A stretch of DNA of 64,000 nt from Nyssa sinensis (lineage: Eukaryota > Streptophyta > Magnoliopsida > Cornales > Nyssaceae). Under the pieces are notes generated by a model, which saw only the letters and a list, made by a program, of their open reading frames with translations, was not told the origin of the DNA and did no database searches. Positions 18,621 through 32,900 of this stretch are shown piece by piece (the stretch's first letter is position 1; the number at the start of each line of letters is the position of its first letter). The position numbers and the translations under genes are program-made. Where the stretch lies: the NCBI GenBank assembly GCA_008638375.1, contig VIRR01000556.1, positions 282,571 to 346,570 on the forward strand, in the 5' to 3' direction.

Positions 18621-21600
18621 ATTCCATCCAGTTGTGCTACCATTAATAGTTTTATTTTTATTTTTGCTAATATTGAACTATAGAAAAAACTTTGTTTCAA
18701 GAGTTATGCTAGGTTTCACATTAGGTATATATCACAATTCTAATATGTTTTATAAAATAATAAATAAGTGTTCACATGATTTTATATATATATATACACA
18801 CACATACACGACTTCTTAATTTTTATGAAGATATTTAGTTGCACGTATCTCTTTTAAAATCATGAATTTCATTTTCTTGTTCTCTCTTAGAATCTTGACT
18901 TTCATTCGATGCTTCTCCCTCGCTTTCTCATTCTTCAAAGCTTCATTAACTAATCTCGAGGGTGACTTGCGATATTCTCTTTCTCTCGTCCCACCAAATT
19001 ATCCTAAAATAATTTGTATTATAATTGTAAATGATAGAAATATAGACACATAAGTTGATGTTAATGAAAGGCTCATATAAACATGACTTGTTTTTGTCAT
19101 CTCGTTAAAAAAAAAAAAAAAGTGAAATAGGGTTTTAGTACAATAACAATATTATTTTATTATAACTTTGAAGTCACATATTTAAATTGTAGAATTGCAT
19201 ACATCTAATACTCCTCAAATATTACAATGACGGGAGTCTTACGTACTTTTATGAAAATTTTTCACATTAATATATTTTGTACATTTAATTTTATATTTTT
19301 GTTCCTCCCATAAATTTTTTGGTCAAGGCTATTTACATGCCTCAAATAATCAAGAGACTCCACTATAATAAATAAAATTATTCTTAATTAAAGATAAGTT
19401 TATAGGTGTGTAAACAAAATTTAAAATCTCATTGTATAAATGTAAAGCCTTTTAGCAATGTGAGAAGTGTGAATTGCATTCTTTTTTATGTATTTATTGG
19501 ATAAGTCATTTAAGTTTTTGGTGGAGGAATGGTATTTGCACTCTCTTTTTACAACAATGGCTCCGGTTTATAAGTAGAATTATTCATGAATTGCACTCAT
19601 GTGTACAAAAATTATATTTATTTTTAATCAAGGACATTTGTATAATTTTATTTTTATTATTATTATTTTTCTTATAAAAAAAGAGTGAAATAGTGTCCTT
19701 AAGTGAGTGTTTAAAATCATTTTTCTAATTATACTATTGTTCATTTAAAAAAAAAAATTCAAAACAAAAATTATCTCAAAAACTTAATTAAATATCTACA
19801 CACTACTGTCTAACTAAAAGTGAAACTAAGGTTGTGTTTGGTAAGACGAAATTTCAATAATGTTTATTCTAATTTTTATTTAGTATGATTTTGAATGTCT
19901 ATTCTATAGAGAATGGTTGTTGCATTAAAAATTATTATAAACATTCCTTTAACTCGGACGAATGATCCTTATTTCATTACATGTCATTTTCACTCCTTTC
20001 TTTATTTTATTTTATAAAATGATTATGTAAGATGTAAAATATTTTTGATACCAACTGTAAGATGTAAAATCGCTCTGATACTAACTGTAAGATGTAAAAT
20101 CCCAATAATTATACAAATTGTTGAACAAAAAAAATAAAAAAAGAAGTAAAGTGAACAAACTAATATTTTATTGAATAAAACTCACATAACAACCCACTTT
20201 CACGACAAAACCCTCAGCCTACTGTTGTGACAATTTCACCTCACATCTATTAAGCTCACTACATTCTGCCATCTCTATGTTTTGCCATCACTCACCACAC
20301 TTTTTTATTATTTTTGTGGCTCACAACTCGATATGACAGAAACCCATATATATATATAACATTGACTATAAGTCCTATATTGATTAGGACATCTAATCCC
20401 ATACAAATTGGTATATCTTATTTAACTATAATCAGAAAACTAACTCTCCTTACAATATTAGTCCAACTACAAATAAGACTACCCAAAAACACTTCAAATA
20501 TTATTAGGACTCAATAAATCAAATTAAGAAATTTCTTAAAATTTATGAACTTACTTTAATCGGCCAATAAACTATTCAATTCTTGTATGGCAAACATGAT
20601 TTAAAAACTATAACAAATGGCCCAAAATAATTTTAACAATAGAATATTAGAATTATCATTTAAACTCTATTTTTCATATTATTATTATTACATGATGAGT
20701 ATGATGGATAATATTTTGTCATTCATAAAACCAATGGTCATATATATCACATGTTTACAACATCTCACTATCACGTGTTTGGTGGATATATATAATTGTT
20801 GCACGGTGTGCCCACTTAAATTATTGATCATGCCATTAGTTTTACATTCTCTCTTCTTGTCTTTATCATCCTCGTTTACCACACTTTTTTTTTTATCAAC
20901 ATTATTTTTTAAGGGAGTTCTCATTTGACTCCACTGTCTTATCAACATTAAATTTCTTATATGTAAATTTTAAAATAGTAACGTTGAATGTACTAATGTA
21001 ATCAGTATTTTAAATGATATATTATTAAATTATTAATAAATTTTTAAAATTATTATTTAATTTTTTTACCAATAATTTGTTTTTATATTATTTAAAATGT
21101 AAATTTTAATATAAAAATTTGACACATATAACATTGTTTATTAAAAAATGAATAATGATTTAATAATTAAATATTTGATGCCCAACGAGATGAAGTGGGG
21201 CCAACATTACGGTTTCACAATATGTTTAACTCTTCAATGAATGTTGGATACCAAATATTTTATTCTTTCATTGATTCAAAATTTAATTTCATTTCAGATT
21301 GAACTAAAATGTAAAAAAATATTTAAATTTTATTCTCAACGTTTTTACGGCTCGATCATATCTTCGAATGGTAATTCTCTTTTTAAATTTGATTAATATA
21401 GTTGGCTAGTTATTTCTTTTATTTTTTATTTTATTTTTTCTTTATTTAGGTGTAAACAAGTTTTGAAAATAATAATAATAAAATAGTTAATTAAAACATG
21501 TAACATGATTAGAGTTGACTTTTTAAAAAATGACTAACTAAAGTAGAAAGTGAAAATTTAGGTAAAATTTAGCTAAAGTTTGAATAAACAGTTTATATGA

Positions 21601-21877
21601 ATAAAAAGAAAAAATGTAGAGAAGAGAATAACATGAATCATGGGGGAAAAAAATAACAGAAATAGAAAAAAAAATGATAATTTAATTCTCTCACATTGAA
21701 GATTAAAAAAAGGGATAAAATATTTTAGTATTTGAATAGAAATAATAAAATAAGAATTAATTTTTTGTTTAAAAGGATAAATTGGCTAATTATCAATTCT
21801 ATAATTTTTTTTTTCATTTATTTGTTTTCACTTTTTAAAAGAGAGCAAAATAATTGAAAGAAAACAAAATAGACTTT
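18621..21877. repeat. 3.3-kb tandem array, unit 3
   Basis: Third unit, about 3,257 bp. Its first half is close to unit 2, while its second half (after about 20.4 kb) is clearly diverged from units 1 and 2. The array ends at 21,878-21,882 with ATTCC, the same five bases found at every unit junction (12,026, 15,306, 18,621). Confidence 0.93.
20086..20568 (-). mobile_element. Copia-type LTR in array unit 3
   Basis: Third copy of the array LTR. The end near 20,568 is degenerate (CCAATA instead of CCAACA), and the primer-binding-like word at 20,072-20,083 has one mismatch (CTCTGATACTA). Confidence 0.5.
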
Positions 21878-21882
21878 ATTCC

Positions 21883-22470
21883 TATTTTAGACGGACTAAC
21901 AGCGTGCGAATAAAATAATTATTTTAAATCTCATTTTTTTAAAACATTTTTAAATTTTATGTCTTTATTATATAATTCAAATTACAAGTTTAAAAATTAT
22001 AAAAGTTTAATTTTACATAAGAAAAACTCATAAATATTAACAAATTCAAATTCCATTATTATATATCTCCATGTAAATTCTTTATTAGAATTTTATTCAA
22101 TATCAATATCTCTTTCATTACAGTTTCATATTACTATATATATTTATTAGAGTTTCATTTGTATTTAAATTACCCAGAACACTTATACTATAAATTATTT
22201 TAAATCACAATTTTTTATTAAAAATTTATTTTTCTTACTTCACAAAAAATAATAATAAAACTCGTTTAGAATGTATATATATTTTATATTATTATATAAT
22301 TAATATTTTATTTAAATAGTGTAAGTGTTCAATACTTTATATAATTAGTGTGAATTCAATCCCTATTCCTTTATTTTTATATAAAAAATAATAAAATAAA
22401 ATAAAGTTAGTGTTCACATTACCAAAATAAAATTTTCCTTTTATCCTTAACTTAAAAAAGAAAAAGAAAA
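21883..22470. other. AT-rich spacer between array and ATG11 promoter
   Basis: Single-copy-looking AT-rich sequence with no gene or clear repeat recognised. The distal ATG11 promoter may lie in it. Confidence 0.5.
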
Positions 22471-22521
22471 TAATAATGGTATTTTATTATAGGGTATATA
22501 AGAACGAGGGACAATGTGACC

Positions 22522-22529
22522 TATAAAAG
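22522..22529 (+). promoter_or_regulatory. Candidate TATA box of ATG11
   Basis: TATAAAAG sits about 980 bp upstream of the ATG11 start codon. It is followed by less AT-rich sequence typical of a plant 5' leader (22,555-23,502). The leader is long, T/G-rich and may contain a 5'-UTR intron I cannot delimit. Confidence 0.45.
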
Positions 22530-23502
22530 CAGCTGACCGTTTTTCTGTTCTTCCAAAACTTACTGAGGAGGAAGAACAGAACACTCCTTTCCCGCAGAAG
22601 GTTGTCTGTCTCTGCGATTAAAAAATTCTCTCATCGACGACGAAGAAACCATTACGCTAAACCTTCTATATATATTTATTACACTAATAATTCACAATTC
22701 ACAAAGGGTTTCGTGATTAACTTGTTCTCACCCAACCCTAGGGCCCAAGCAAATCTCACTCTGTCCTTCTCTTTCTATCTCCTCACGTGATTGGTTCTCT
22801 AATCATCTTCGTCAGAAGTAGAATATTGTCTTTTGAATACTTTTTCAGATTTTTCTAATTTTGTCCGGTTGGTGTGGTTTTAAGGAATTTATTCGTTTGT
22901 TCCCTTTTGTTTGGGGTTTTCGATTTTTAATTGCAGGGATTGGTTGATTTTTTTTTTTTTTTTTTATATTTATTATCTCGGAAGATCTAAGGTTGGGTGT
23001 AGGTAAAGTTAGGGTCCTGTTGATTGTATCTTTGGTGGGTGTGTCCAAGATTGGGCTGTTTTGCAGATTTCGGTGGTGGGTCGGAGGCAGTTAGGGTTTT
23101 ATTGATAAGATTTTTGGTAGGTCTGAGGAAAATTGGGGTGGTTTTGCAGATATCCATGGTTTGGAGAGGATTAGGGTTTTATTGAGTATTTAAGGTGTAA
23201 AATTGAGTTTTCATCGATAAATTCTTTGGAATTTTGGGCTGTTTTTTCAGATTCCAATTGTGGCTTGGATATAGTTGGGTTTTATCAAGAAAGCGAAAAA
23301 TTTCTTCTTGGGTGAGGGGTTTTCTGGGTAGGGGTGACATGATTGAATTGGGTCGTTTTGCAATGTTTTGACATTTGCTGAGAGCTTTGTCCAACAATTT
23401 TTGGGCTTTGGGTTTGAAACTCTCTTGTATGCTCTGGGTGGTATTGGTGGTTTCTTTGTAATTATTGGATTTTTTGTGGTAGAGATTCATTGATTGGATA
23501 AG

Positions 23503-26500
23503 ATGAGTTCGAACGTCTCAGAAGGTGCAGTTCAAAGGGGAGGGCTTCTGGTTCATATTGCGGAGAATGGACATTCATTTGAGCTCGATTGTGATGAATA
23601 TACCCTTGTCGAGGCAGTCCAGCGATCCATAGAGTCGCTCTCTGGGATTAACTTCAATGACCAGCTGCTTTTATGTCTGGACATGAAGCTCGAGTCAGAG
23701 CGGCTGCTTTCTGCGTATCAACTGCCATCTCATGGCCGGGAAGTGTTCTTATTCAATAAAGCTCGAATGCGAAATAATTCAATCCCTCCTACACCAGAGC
23801 AACTTGAATTCCCGGAAATTTCAGACCCTCCATCCCCGTCCTCGTCCCACGATCGCCATCCACTGGATGATGCTTTAGACCCTGCACTAAAGGCCTTACC
23901 TTCTTATGAGAGGCAATTCAGGTACCATTACCAGCGTGGGCATGCAATTTACAGCCGCACCCGAGCTAAATATGAGGCTTGTGAGAGGATATTGAGAGAG
24001 CTAAAGGTGCAAGAGAGGGCCTTGGATATTGCTCGGGGTAATTTGGATCATTTCTATAGGATGATTCTGCAAAATTACATGGATTTCATGAAGTGTTACT
24101 CGCAGCAGCACCGGAGCCATTACAATCTTCTGGTGAATTTTGGGAGGGATATAGAGAAGTTGAGATCTTGCAAACTTATCCCTGCTTTACAGACTGCAAA
24201 CTACAAGTGTTTGCTAGATTTTGTGAAGGAAGATAACTTGCAGAAGTTGATGGAGGATTGTAGCATTTCCCACCGGCAGTTTGATAATAAAGTTTCAGAA
24301 TTTAAGCAGGAGTTTGGAGAACTAAAACACAATGCTGAACATTTGTTTTCTAGCAAAGCTTCATTTCTGATCAGGGATTTGGAACTTACGATCAAGAAGC
24401 ACCGGCGATGTTTTAATGAACAACAAACTATAATGCAGACTTTGAGGTCTTCTCTCTCCTCCCCTTATAGTATCAGTAATCTATAAATTCCAGTTGTTTG
24501 TTTGGTTTGTTCATTTTTTCTATTAGTATGACCTTTTGACTTGTTTGAAATTTTATGTGGCTTAACCGGCTCTTTCATCAACTGATGCAGTAGTAATCTA
24601 TAAATTCCTGTTGTTTGTTTGGTTTGTTAATATTTTTTTTTTCTATTAATATGACCTTTTGGCTTGTTTGAAATTTTATGTGGGTTAAGAACCTCTTTCC
24701 TCAGACCAATCCAGTCAGTTGATCACATTGAAACTCTGGTGTAGCTATGTAATAACAGTCATATACAGTCTTAAAATATTTGTGGATGTTGTGATGTTGA
24801 ATATGGGGACTTGCTGACTTTGTGCAGTTTTGCCTTATTTCATATTTAATAATTTTCCCATGGACATTTATATGCACCTCATCAGTTTGTTTCCAGTATA
24901 CACATTGACACTTATTCCTTCTCTTATATTTAATAATTTTCCCATGGACAGGTATATGTACCTCATCAGTTTGTTTCCATTATGCACATTGACACTCAGT
25001 ACCAAACTCCAGAAAAAATCTAGGTGGAGTAAGATAACTACAAAACATCATGTACATTCTAAGTAAAACACTTAGTCATTAACATGCTTCATTTGTACAA
25101 GTCATCTCAGAAGAGCAGCATCGTACAGTGACAAAGTTATCAGCACCAAATTTCTCTGTTCATCTAATGCCACACTATATACTCTTTGAAGCCAAATACT
25201 AAACAACTTAACTACTCTACATGATTCCCTTACACAAGCCACATCCATTGGGTAACTAAATTACTATCTTCATTTGTAATAAGGCTTCAAGTTCTGTATC
25301 AAATCTCCAGAGCCATTTACTCAGTAGTGGCTTGGTAACATTAGCTGTGGGAGAATCTCCAGACTAGTTCATTCCTCAGTATCACATACCTTGATCTATC
25401 ACACAAGAATATGATATATTTATCTTCTTTCACCATCCCTAGAAAAACTCATCTGGATCCCATGTTTATGATGGAAATGTTTTAGCTTTGATTTGAAGCT
25501 ACATTATGACCTATATTTGAGGGATTGAAAGTTGCTTATTCTTCTCTCTCTTTCAAGTCCACATGGACTTGCTAGCTTTATGTCATACTGAGGCTTACCT
25601 TGTGAGAGTGAAAAGAAAAAGATACTTTTGTGTTACTGTTGTTCAGAATTGAGATCATTTATGCATGCTGAATATTTGTAGGAGAATCTCTAGACTAGTT
25701 CATTCTTTGCTATCACATACCCTGATCTATCACACAAGAATATGAGATATTTATCTTGTTTTACCCTCCCTATAAAAACTCATCTGGATTCTGGTTTTAT
25801 GATTGTATAGAAATGTTTTAGCTTTGATTTGATGCTACATTATGACCTATATTTGAGGAATTGAAAGTTGCTTATACTTCTGTCTTTCAAGGCTACATGG
25901 ACTTCCTAGCTTTATGTCGTACTGAGGCTTAACTTGTGAATGCAAAAAAATGATACTTTTGTGTTACTATTGCTCAGATCATTCATGCATGCTGAATATT
26001 TGTAGGTGATTTCCTGTTGACCTTTAGCATTAAGTGTATCTTATCATACTTTGGGTTTATTTAGTTCAAGGTGCAGAACATTTTTTATATCGGTAGTGCA
26101 TATGCCAACTTCTTCTTTTATATATTTTGCCTTGGTGTGCTATAGAAGTAGTATAATTGGGGAATGTTATCTGTGCCATTCACCAAAATATTTATTCATA
26201 TTCATGCAGCAAAGACGTCAATATGGTGAAGAAACTTGTGGATGACTGTCTGACTAGCCAATTGTCCTCTTCACTTCGGCCTCATGATGCAGTTTCGGCC
26301 TTGGGTCCCATGTATGATGGCCATGACGACATTTACCTTCCTAAGATGCTGTCTTTTGACCATCCAATTTCTAGTTTGCTCGATTTCTGCAAGGATAAAA
26401 AGGATGAAATGAACATTTATGTGCACCATTACATGCAAAAGATCGCATATATTCAGTACACTATCAAAGATGTACGTTATAAGTTTTCTGTTTTCACAGA

Positions 26501-29500
26501 GGCGATGAAGCGTCAGAATGATCAATTTGAATACTTAAAGGTGGTCCGTGGGATTGGTCCTGCATATAGAGCTTGCCTTGCAGAAGTAGTGAGAAGAAAG
26601 GCTTCAATGAAGCTCTACATGGGTATGGCTGGACAATTGGCTGAAAGGCTTGCAACAAAGAGGGAGGTTGAGGTCAGGAGACGGGAGGAGTTTCTGAAAG
26701 TACATAATTCATATATACCAAGGGACATTTTAGCATCCATGGGATTATACGATACTCCCAACCAGTGTGATGTCAATATAACTCCTTTCGACACCAAATT
26801 GCTCGATATTGACATATCAGACATAGACCATTATGCTCCTGAGTATTTAGTAGGACTGTTTTCTAAGAGTGAGAAGCATGGAGCTGGAAAGAGTACATCC
26901 ATGTCTAATGATAGTTCTCATTCAACCGAAGTCGATGAGAATGCTGTGGACTCTCATGAGAGATATAACTCCGAGGAGCTTCTCGAGGGTTCTGAGTTGG
27001 TAGAGATTGCTGGAACTAGCAAGATGGAAGTTGAGAATGCAAAACTGAAAGCTGAGCTTGCTTCTGCAATAGCTATTATTTGTTCCTTCAGCCCTGAAGT
27101 TGAATATGAATTGCTTGATGACGGTAAGGTGGAAAGTTTACTGAAAAATGCAGCAGAAAAGACAGCTGAAGCCTTGAATTTGAAAGATGAGTATGGGAAA
27201 CACCTCCAATCTATGCTAAAAAGTAAGCAAATGCAGTGTGAGTTGTATGAGAAACGCATTCAAGAATTAGAGCAGAAGTTGTCTAATCAGTATTTGCAAG
27301 GGCATAGACTTTCAGTTGACAAGGACATACCTAATTTTTCCCATTCAACTGTGAAGGCTGATGATAGCAAATCAGAAATCTCAGGTGATGGGGAAGCCCA
27401 CTTTCCTTGCATATCCAGTGAACCCATGGATGAGATTTCTTGTGCCTCTAATTCTTTGCATGCCAAATTAGGGCTCTTTCCTAAAGAATCAGGCAAAACA
27501 CGAGAAGGATTGGATGATAATATGACAGATTCCTCTACATTGCTAAATCCTCAGTTAGATTCATCAATGACGGAACCACATCATGACGAAGTGCACGTCA
27601 ATGATAAAGAAGGAAAAGATGTGATGGTGGCAGATGTTGGCATCGCACTGGCAACCAGTGCCACTGCTGAGAGCATGTCTCATCCTCTGAATACTTTACC
27701 TTCCAACACAGCCATTGAAGCAGGTTTGGATTCTAAAACTAGCGATGACCTGGTGCTGGAATTGCAAAATGCACTTGCAGACAAGTCAGATCAACTAAGT
27801 GAAATGGAAACCAATCTGAAAGCTGTAATGGAGGAGGTTGCCAAGCTTAGGAGCGAGTTGGAGATCAGTCGGACACTCCTAGATGAATCTCAGGTGTTAC
27901 TGATTGAAAAACACATTTTCTCTGTTGATAATTTGGTTTCTCTGGCAAATTGCATAAAAACTGGTTGAATTGTGCTTCTAGTTTACTTTATCCATTTGTT
28001 TTTATGTAGAGATATTGAGTTAATGTTTATGTTTTAAAGTTGCATCCCCAGTGGTTAGTTCCTATTTTCCTCTTTAACTATGAATTTGCGTTGGTTATTG
28101 ACTTGATCACTGGCTCAAAATTGTTCCCCCCAGCACCTGCCCCTCTTTTTCTTTCACCCAAACCAAAGAGGTAAAGAATGAATAGAAGGAAACACTGCAT
28201 TTTCTGGAAAACAAGTAAAACTTTGACTTGGACATATATAATACTTGTATCATTTTATGGCCAAATATATAATATTTGAATGGCCAAACTTATTTAAGTT
28301 CACATAACAAGAGCCCACTCATGGCCAAGCCCAGACCATGGCCCCTAGTTTTGGGGGCTGTCAAATTTATGGGAACCTGGGTTTTCCCCTCACTAGGGCC
28401 ACCCAGAAGACATTTTCGCTGCCTCTTGAATCCATCCTATTGTGTTCTGTGCTTTAAAATTCCAGCAGTGATCATTCTGTGCACTTGCCTTCTACTTCTT
28501 CACTGATTCATTACCATAAAAACTGTACCATTGATGTCCATAATACCACTGCTAAGTTTAAGAAGTTAGGATTAGATGATTAATAACATCTGTATCTGAT
28601 TATGATATGCGAATGTGAGTCCATTTAGCCTAGATGATGTCAATAAAGGATTCGTTAAGAATGACCACTTGTTTGGGCACTTTTCTCGATTACCCAGAAC
28701 TTCTACACTGATGCAATTTGCTTGTCTTTCAAGGAAACAATTATTGCATACACCGTTTATGTACTAATTTGATTTTCTGTTATACAGATGAATTGTGCTC
28801 ACTTGGAGAACTGTTTGCATGAAGCAAGAGAGGAAGCCCAAACCCATCTTTGTGCTGCTGACCGAAGGGCTTCAGAGTACAGTGCATTGCGTACCTCAGC
28901 TGTAAAAATGCGCAGCCTTTTCGAAAGACTAAGGAACTGTGTTTCTTCAGGCGGGGTGGCTGGTTTTGTGGAGTCTTTGCTTGCTCTTTCTCAATCTTTG
29001 GGGTAAGTTGCCAAAATTCAGAGTCTAATAGTTCCCTTATTATTATATTTTTGATAACTATAGTATTTCCTTTATTATATTAGCATTTGATTTATGTAAT
29101 CATTCATATACTTCTCCTTGTTCCATGCTTTAATTTGTGTATTGTGTTATGTCATTTTGTCATATTGAATTGGCTTCTTTTTTTTTTTTTTTTATATATT
29201 TACATATAAAGATAGATGTGTCCATTTCTCTTATGAGTATACAAGCCAGCCTTGGGAAGGTGTCATTACTCATTAACCCCATAGAGGACTCATGTAGGGT
29301 GCAAACTTGCAAGGCTTCTTTTCAGGATGTGTCAGTTTACCGAATCTGTCAAAAACTAAAAAACAAAGGAAATTCATGAAAGATCATTAGAAAAGAAGGG
29401 TGTTATTATTATTCTATCAATTTTATCGTTACTCTCTCTCTCTCTCTCCCTGTGTGTTAAAACAAGGTATGCATGTAAAGATCATTATCTAATATTGGTC

Positions 29501-29952
29501 TTGCCAATGCGGAGTGGTGGGAGCGGCAGATGAGGTCCAGACCTAATATTAAGTATCTGATGTTTGCAGAGGAGATGCCAAATTTTGGTGAATAAGTGTC
29601 TATTGTGTGTTGTCAGAGGAGTCGGTGAACCATTTTCATCCATTGTTCAGTCTCTTGGACAATTTGGATCCTCATGCTCGGTTTGTTTGTAGTTACTTGG
29701 CTGATGCCACGGACTATGCTTAATGTGCTAGACTCTTGGCATGGGAGGGGAGGGGAGGGGGCTCCCAATAGGTGGATGTGGAGAGCTTGGCACGTGACTC
29801 CTCTTTGAATTTGGAGAAGTGTTCCCCTCTATGGATTGTAAAAGCAGAAGTGTTGAGAACAATCTTTTTTTTTTGGTTGTCGGGGATTAATTGTGTCCAT
29901 AGATAGTTTTATTTCCTTTTTGCACTCTGTGTGTAGATCCATTGAGTGTTGC

Positions 29953-29996
<44 letters not shown>

Positions 29997-32900
29997 TTTG
30001 GCTGCGCGTTCTTGATGCTTCTTTGTAAATGAGCACTCTTTTTTTGGGTGCTCTTTTAATATATTCTCTCTTTTCCTTTAAAACAAAGAATTATTAATTA
30101 TTAAGTTACTACATAATTTTTATAACCGAAAAAATCTCTGCACAAGTATATAATTTTAGTATTAAAATTGAAAGCTCTTGGGTATTTTCAAGGGTGATAA
30201 TCTTTTTTCAGAAACTTATAAAAAAAAAAGATAAATCTTTTTCAGAAAAAAATATGTATTATAACTAATTTAAGTTATAAGAAAGTTCCTTAAATCCTTT
30301 TATATTATATGAATCAATAACTTTTACTAATAAATATTCATAACATCTATACATGTGCATATTTAATTTTCTATTCTAATAATTATTTATAAAACGATTT
30401 ATTTAGATATTTATTAATTACTAAGTAATAAAATTATTAACTATCCACCATAGAACAAAGTGGTTCCTCAAACAATTATTAATTAATTGAAATTAGTAAT
30501 ATATTGAATACTAATTATTAGAGGGTCCACTGGATCAAGTTGTATAAAAAGTAGTGAAATAGTCTTGAATATTCAAAGTAATTTTTTCTACTAAATCAAC
30601 TTTCGCAACCCTTAGTAAATTAGAAGAAAAAAGGAAAACATAAAACCATTTTTTGTTTTATTAGAAAATGAATCTTAGAATCAAGGGGCATCTTCCTTCT
30701 AGATACACAAAGTGAAACAGTGAAACTGAATACTATTATACTCGTTGGTCTACTGAACAAAATTTTAGAGCATAGAAATTATATTCAGGAAAATATGAGA
30801 AACTAAGAAATTGTTTATAATGTTTTCAGTAACTATTAAGAAAACAACACCTTAATGGTTTATTTGTTTTTTTTTGCTTTTGCTGTTGCCTTTTTAAGAA
30901 ACATCAGGACATTGCAATACTGGTTCCCAAACAACACACTATGACCCCATCTGCCTATGTGCCTATTGCTTTGTTTGTGGGCATTTCTAAGGCATTACCC
31001 CGACCCCATCCCCTCTCTAGGATACGAGGCAGGTTAGTGGTAGTCTAGCTAAGCAAGCCCCTGCTTTGGTGACACCTCGACTGCTTTAATATGAATTTAT
31101 GCTATTGCAAGGAATCATAGACTAATCTGGGCAGCTTGTCGTTAGTGGTGTCATTGGGATGATGCCGGGCTACTATTTTTTGGTTCTTTATAACAACAGG
31201 TAAAGAATATCTGATTGAGGCTGAAATCCAAACCCTTTTGGAAGGTCTTAGGGAAGTGCTTGCTTTGAACTTGCAGCATTGTTTTGATTAAAGGTGATTC
31301 CGATGTGGTGATGGGATGGGTCAGAGCTCGATCTCTTGGCCATCGGTGACATAAACACTTCTTGAGAGAGATTTTGGATATGTCATCTTCTTTAGAGATG
31401 GAAATTGGATGGATCCCTAGGTTGGCCAATGAGCACATACTGTTTGTTTTTTCAAGGGAATTCTTCTTTAGTTCCTATAAGGGCCATTCCACCCACCCTC
31501 AATGTTAGCCATACATATATGTGTGTGTGTTTTTTTTTTTTGGGGGGGGGGGGGGGGGGTTGTGGGTGTTTGGTTTTTTCTTTGTTTTCTTCATCAATAA
31601 ATTATTTTTGTTTCTTTCCAAATTTTTTTTTGGCTAAGCTCATTAATTTTTTGACAAGTACCAATATTTATGAGTCAAGAAATTGATGCAGTCCATAAGA
31701 AGTGTGAGAAAGAGTGAACTCAGAGAAATCAGATTATAGGCAAATCAAATTGATTTCAAGGTGGGGCCCACTTGGTGCCTTGCATAATTAAAATTTGAGT
31801 AATGTTGAGTCAGTTTTTATGGTTTTTCTAAGTTCATATGTTGGTTTAGTTTTATATATGTTTTGGGGATTGAATTTTATTTATTTATTTATTGTAGTTT
31901 TTAGAATTTTTAACATGGGTTTTCTTTTGGGTTATTATTCTATATATGTAATCTTTTAGTGGTTAAGTCAAAGTCAAAGTCTTAAGTTTTTAATTTTCAT
32001 TTTGAAGTCGGAGTTGGAGTTGGAGTTGGAGTTGGAGTTGGAGTTGGAGTTAGAGTAAGAGTAAGAGATGACAGGCAGTTTATATATACCTATACACTTC
32101 TCTACTGAGATCAGTTTGGAGTAATTTTCAAGAGTTTCTGAATCATGTGATGCAACTCTAACCTAGTTGTGAGCTAGTGGATTCTGAAAGTGTTTCTTGG
32201 ATGACTCTTCTTCCTTTTTTCCCCCTTTCAGTTTTTTGCACTTTTGTTCTTGCAACCTAAAACGCACGGACACGGAATATGGATACGACACGGACATGGA
32301 CACACGGACCCGGCATTTCTCACAAAAGTAGGACACATATACGTTATGGACACGTTGAATATAATAAAAATCTGACATTATTTCAATTAATATTGACATA
32401 AAAACATATAAATCACAAAATATTATTAAGATATTGAAATAACAAAGTCATTTATTTAATCACCAACATAAATGATTCAAGTTCCAAAACAAATTTACTA
32501 ACTACTACATAAAACATATATATGTATATATAACTATAAAAACAGAGAAGAGGAGAAAAGGAGGGATAATTCCACAAAAAAAAGAATACGTGTGCTAACA
32601 TTTCGGGAATGTGTCTAAAATTTAGAAAAGTAAAAAATTTGAACATTCTCTTTTACATGTCTGGAAATTGTCCTAGAGTGTTGGGTTCGACATAGACACA
32701 TAAGCCAAAACAGAGTGTCCGTGCTTCATAGCTTGGAACTAATGTTTGTTAGTAATTCTTTTCAACCCTAGAAACACTACTTTGGTTAATCTAATATTTC
32801 CTCCATTAAATATTCATCTGAGCAGCCCTGAAACCACAGAACCAAAAATTTCACGAGTTACTGTGCATTGAAACATCCCTTGAAACCCTTCTTTCCTAAT

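Noticed and set aside
20617..20948. Overlapping open frames on both strands in array unit 3
   Set aside because: They are complementary reads of AT-rich repeat DNA; the same positions in units 1 and 2 do not keep them open.
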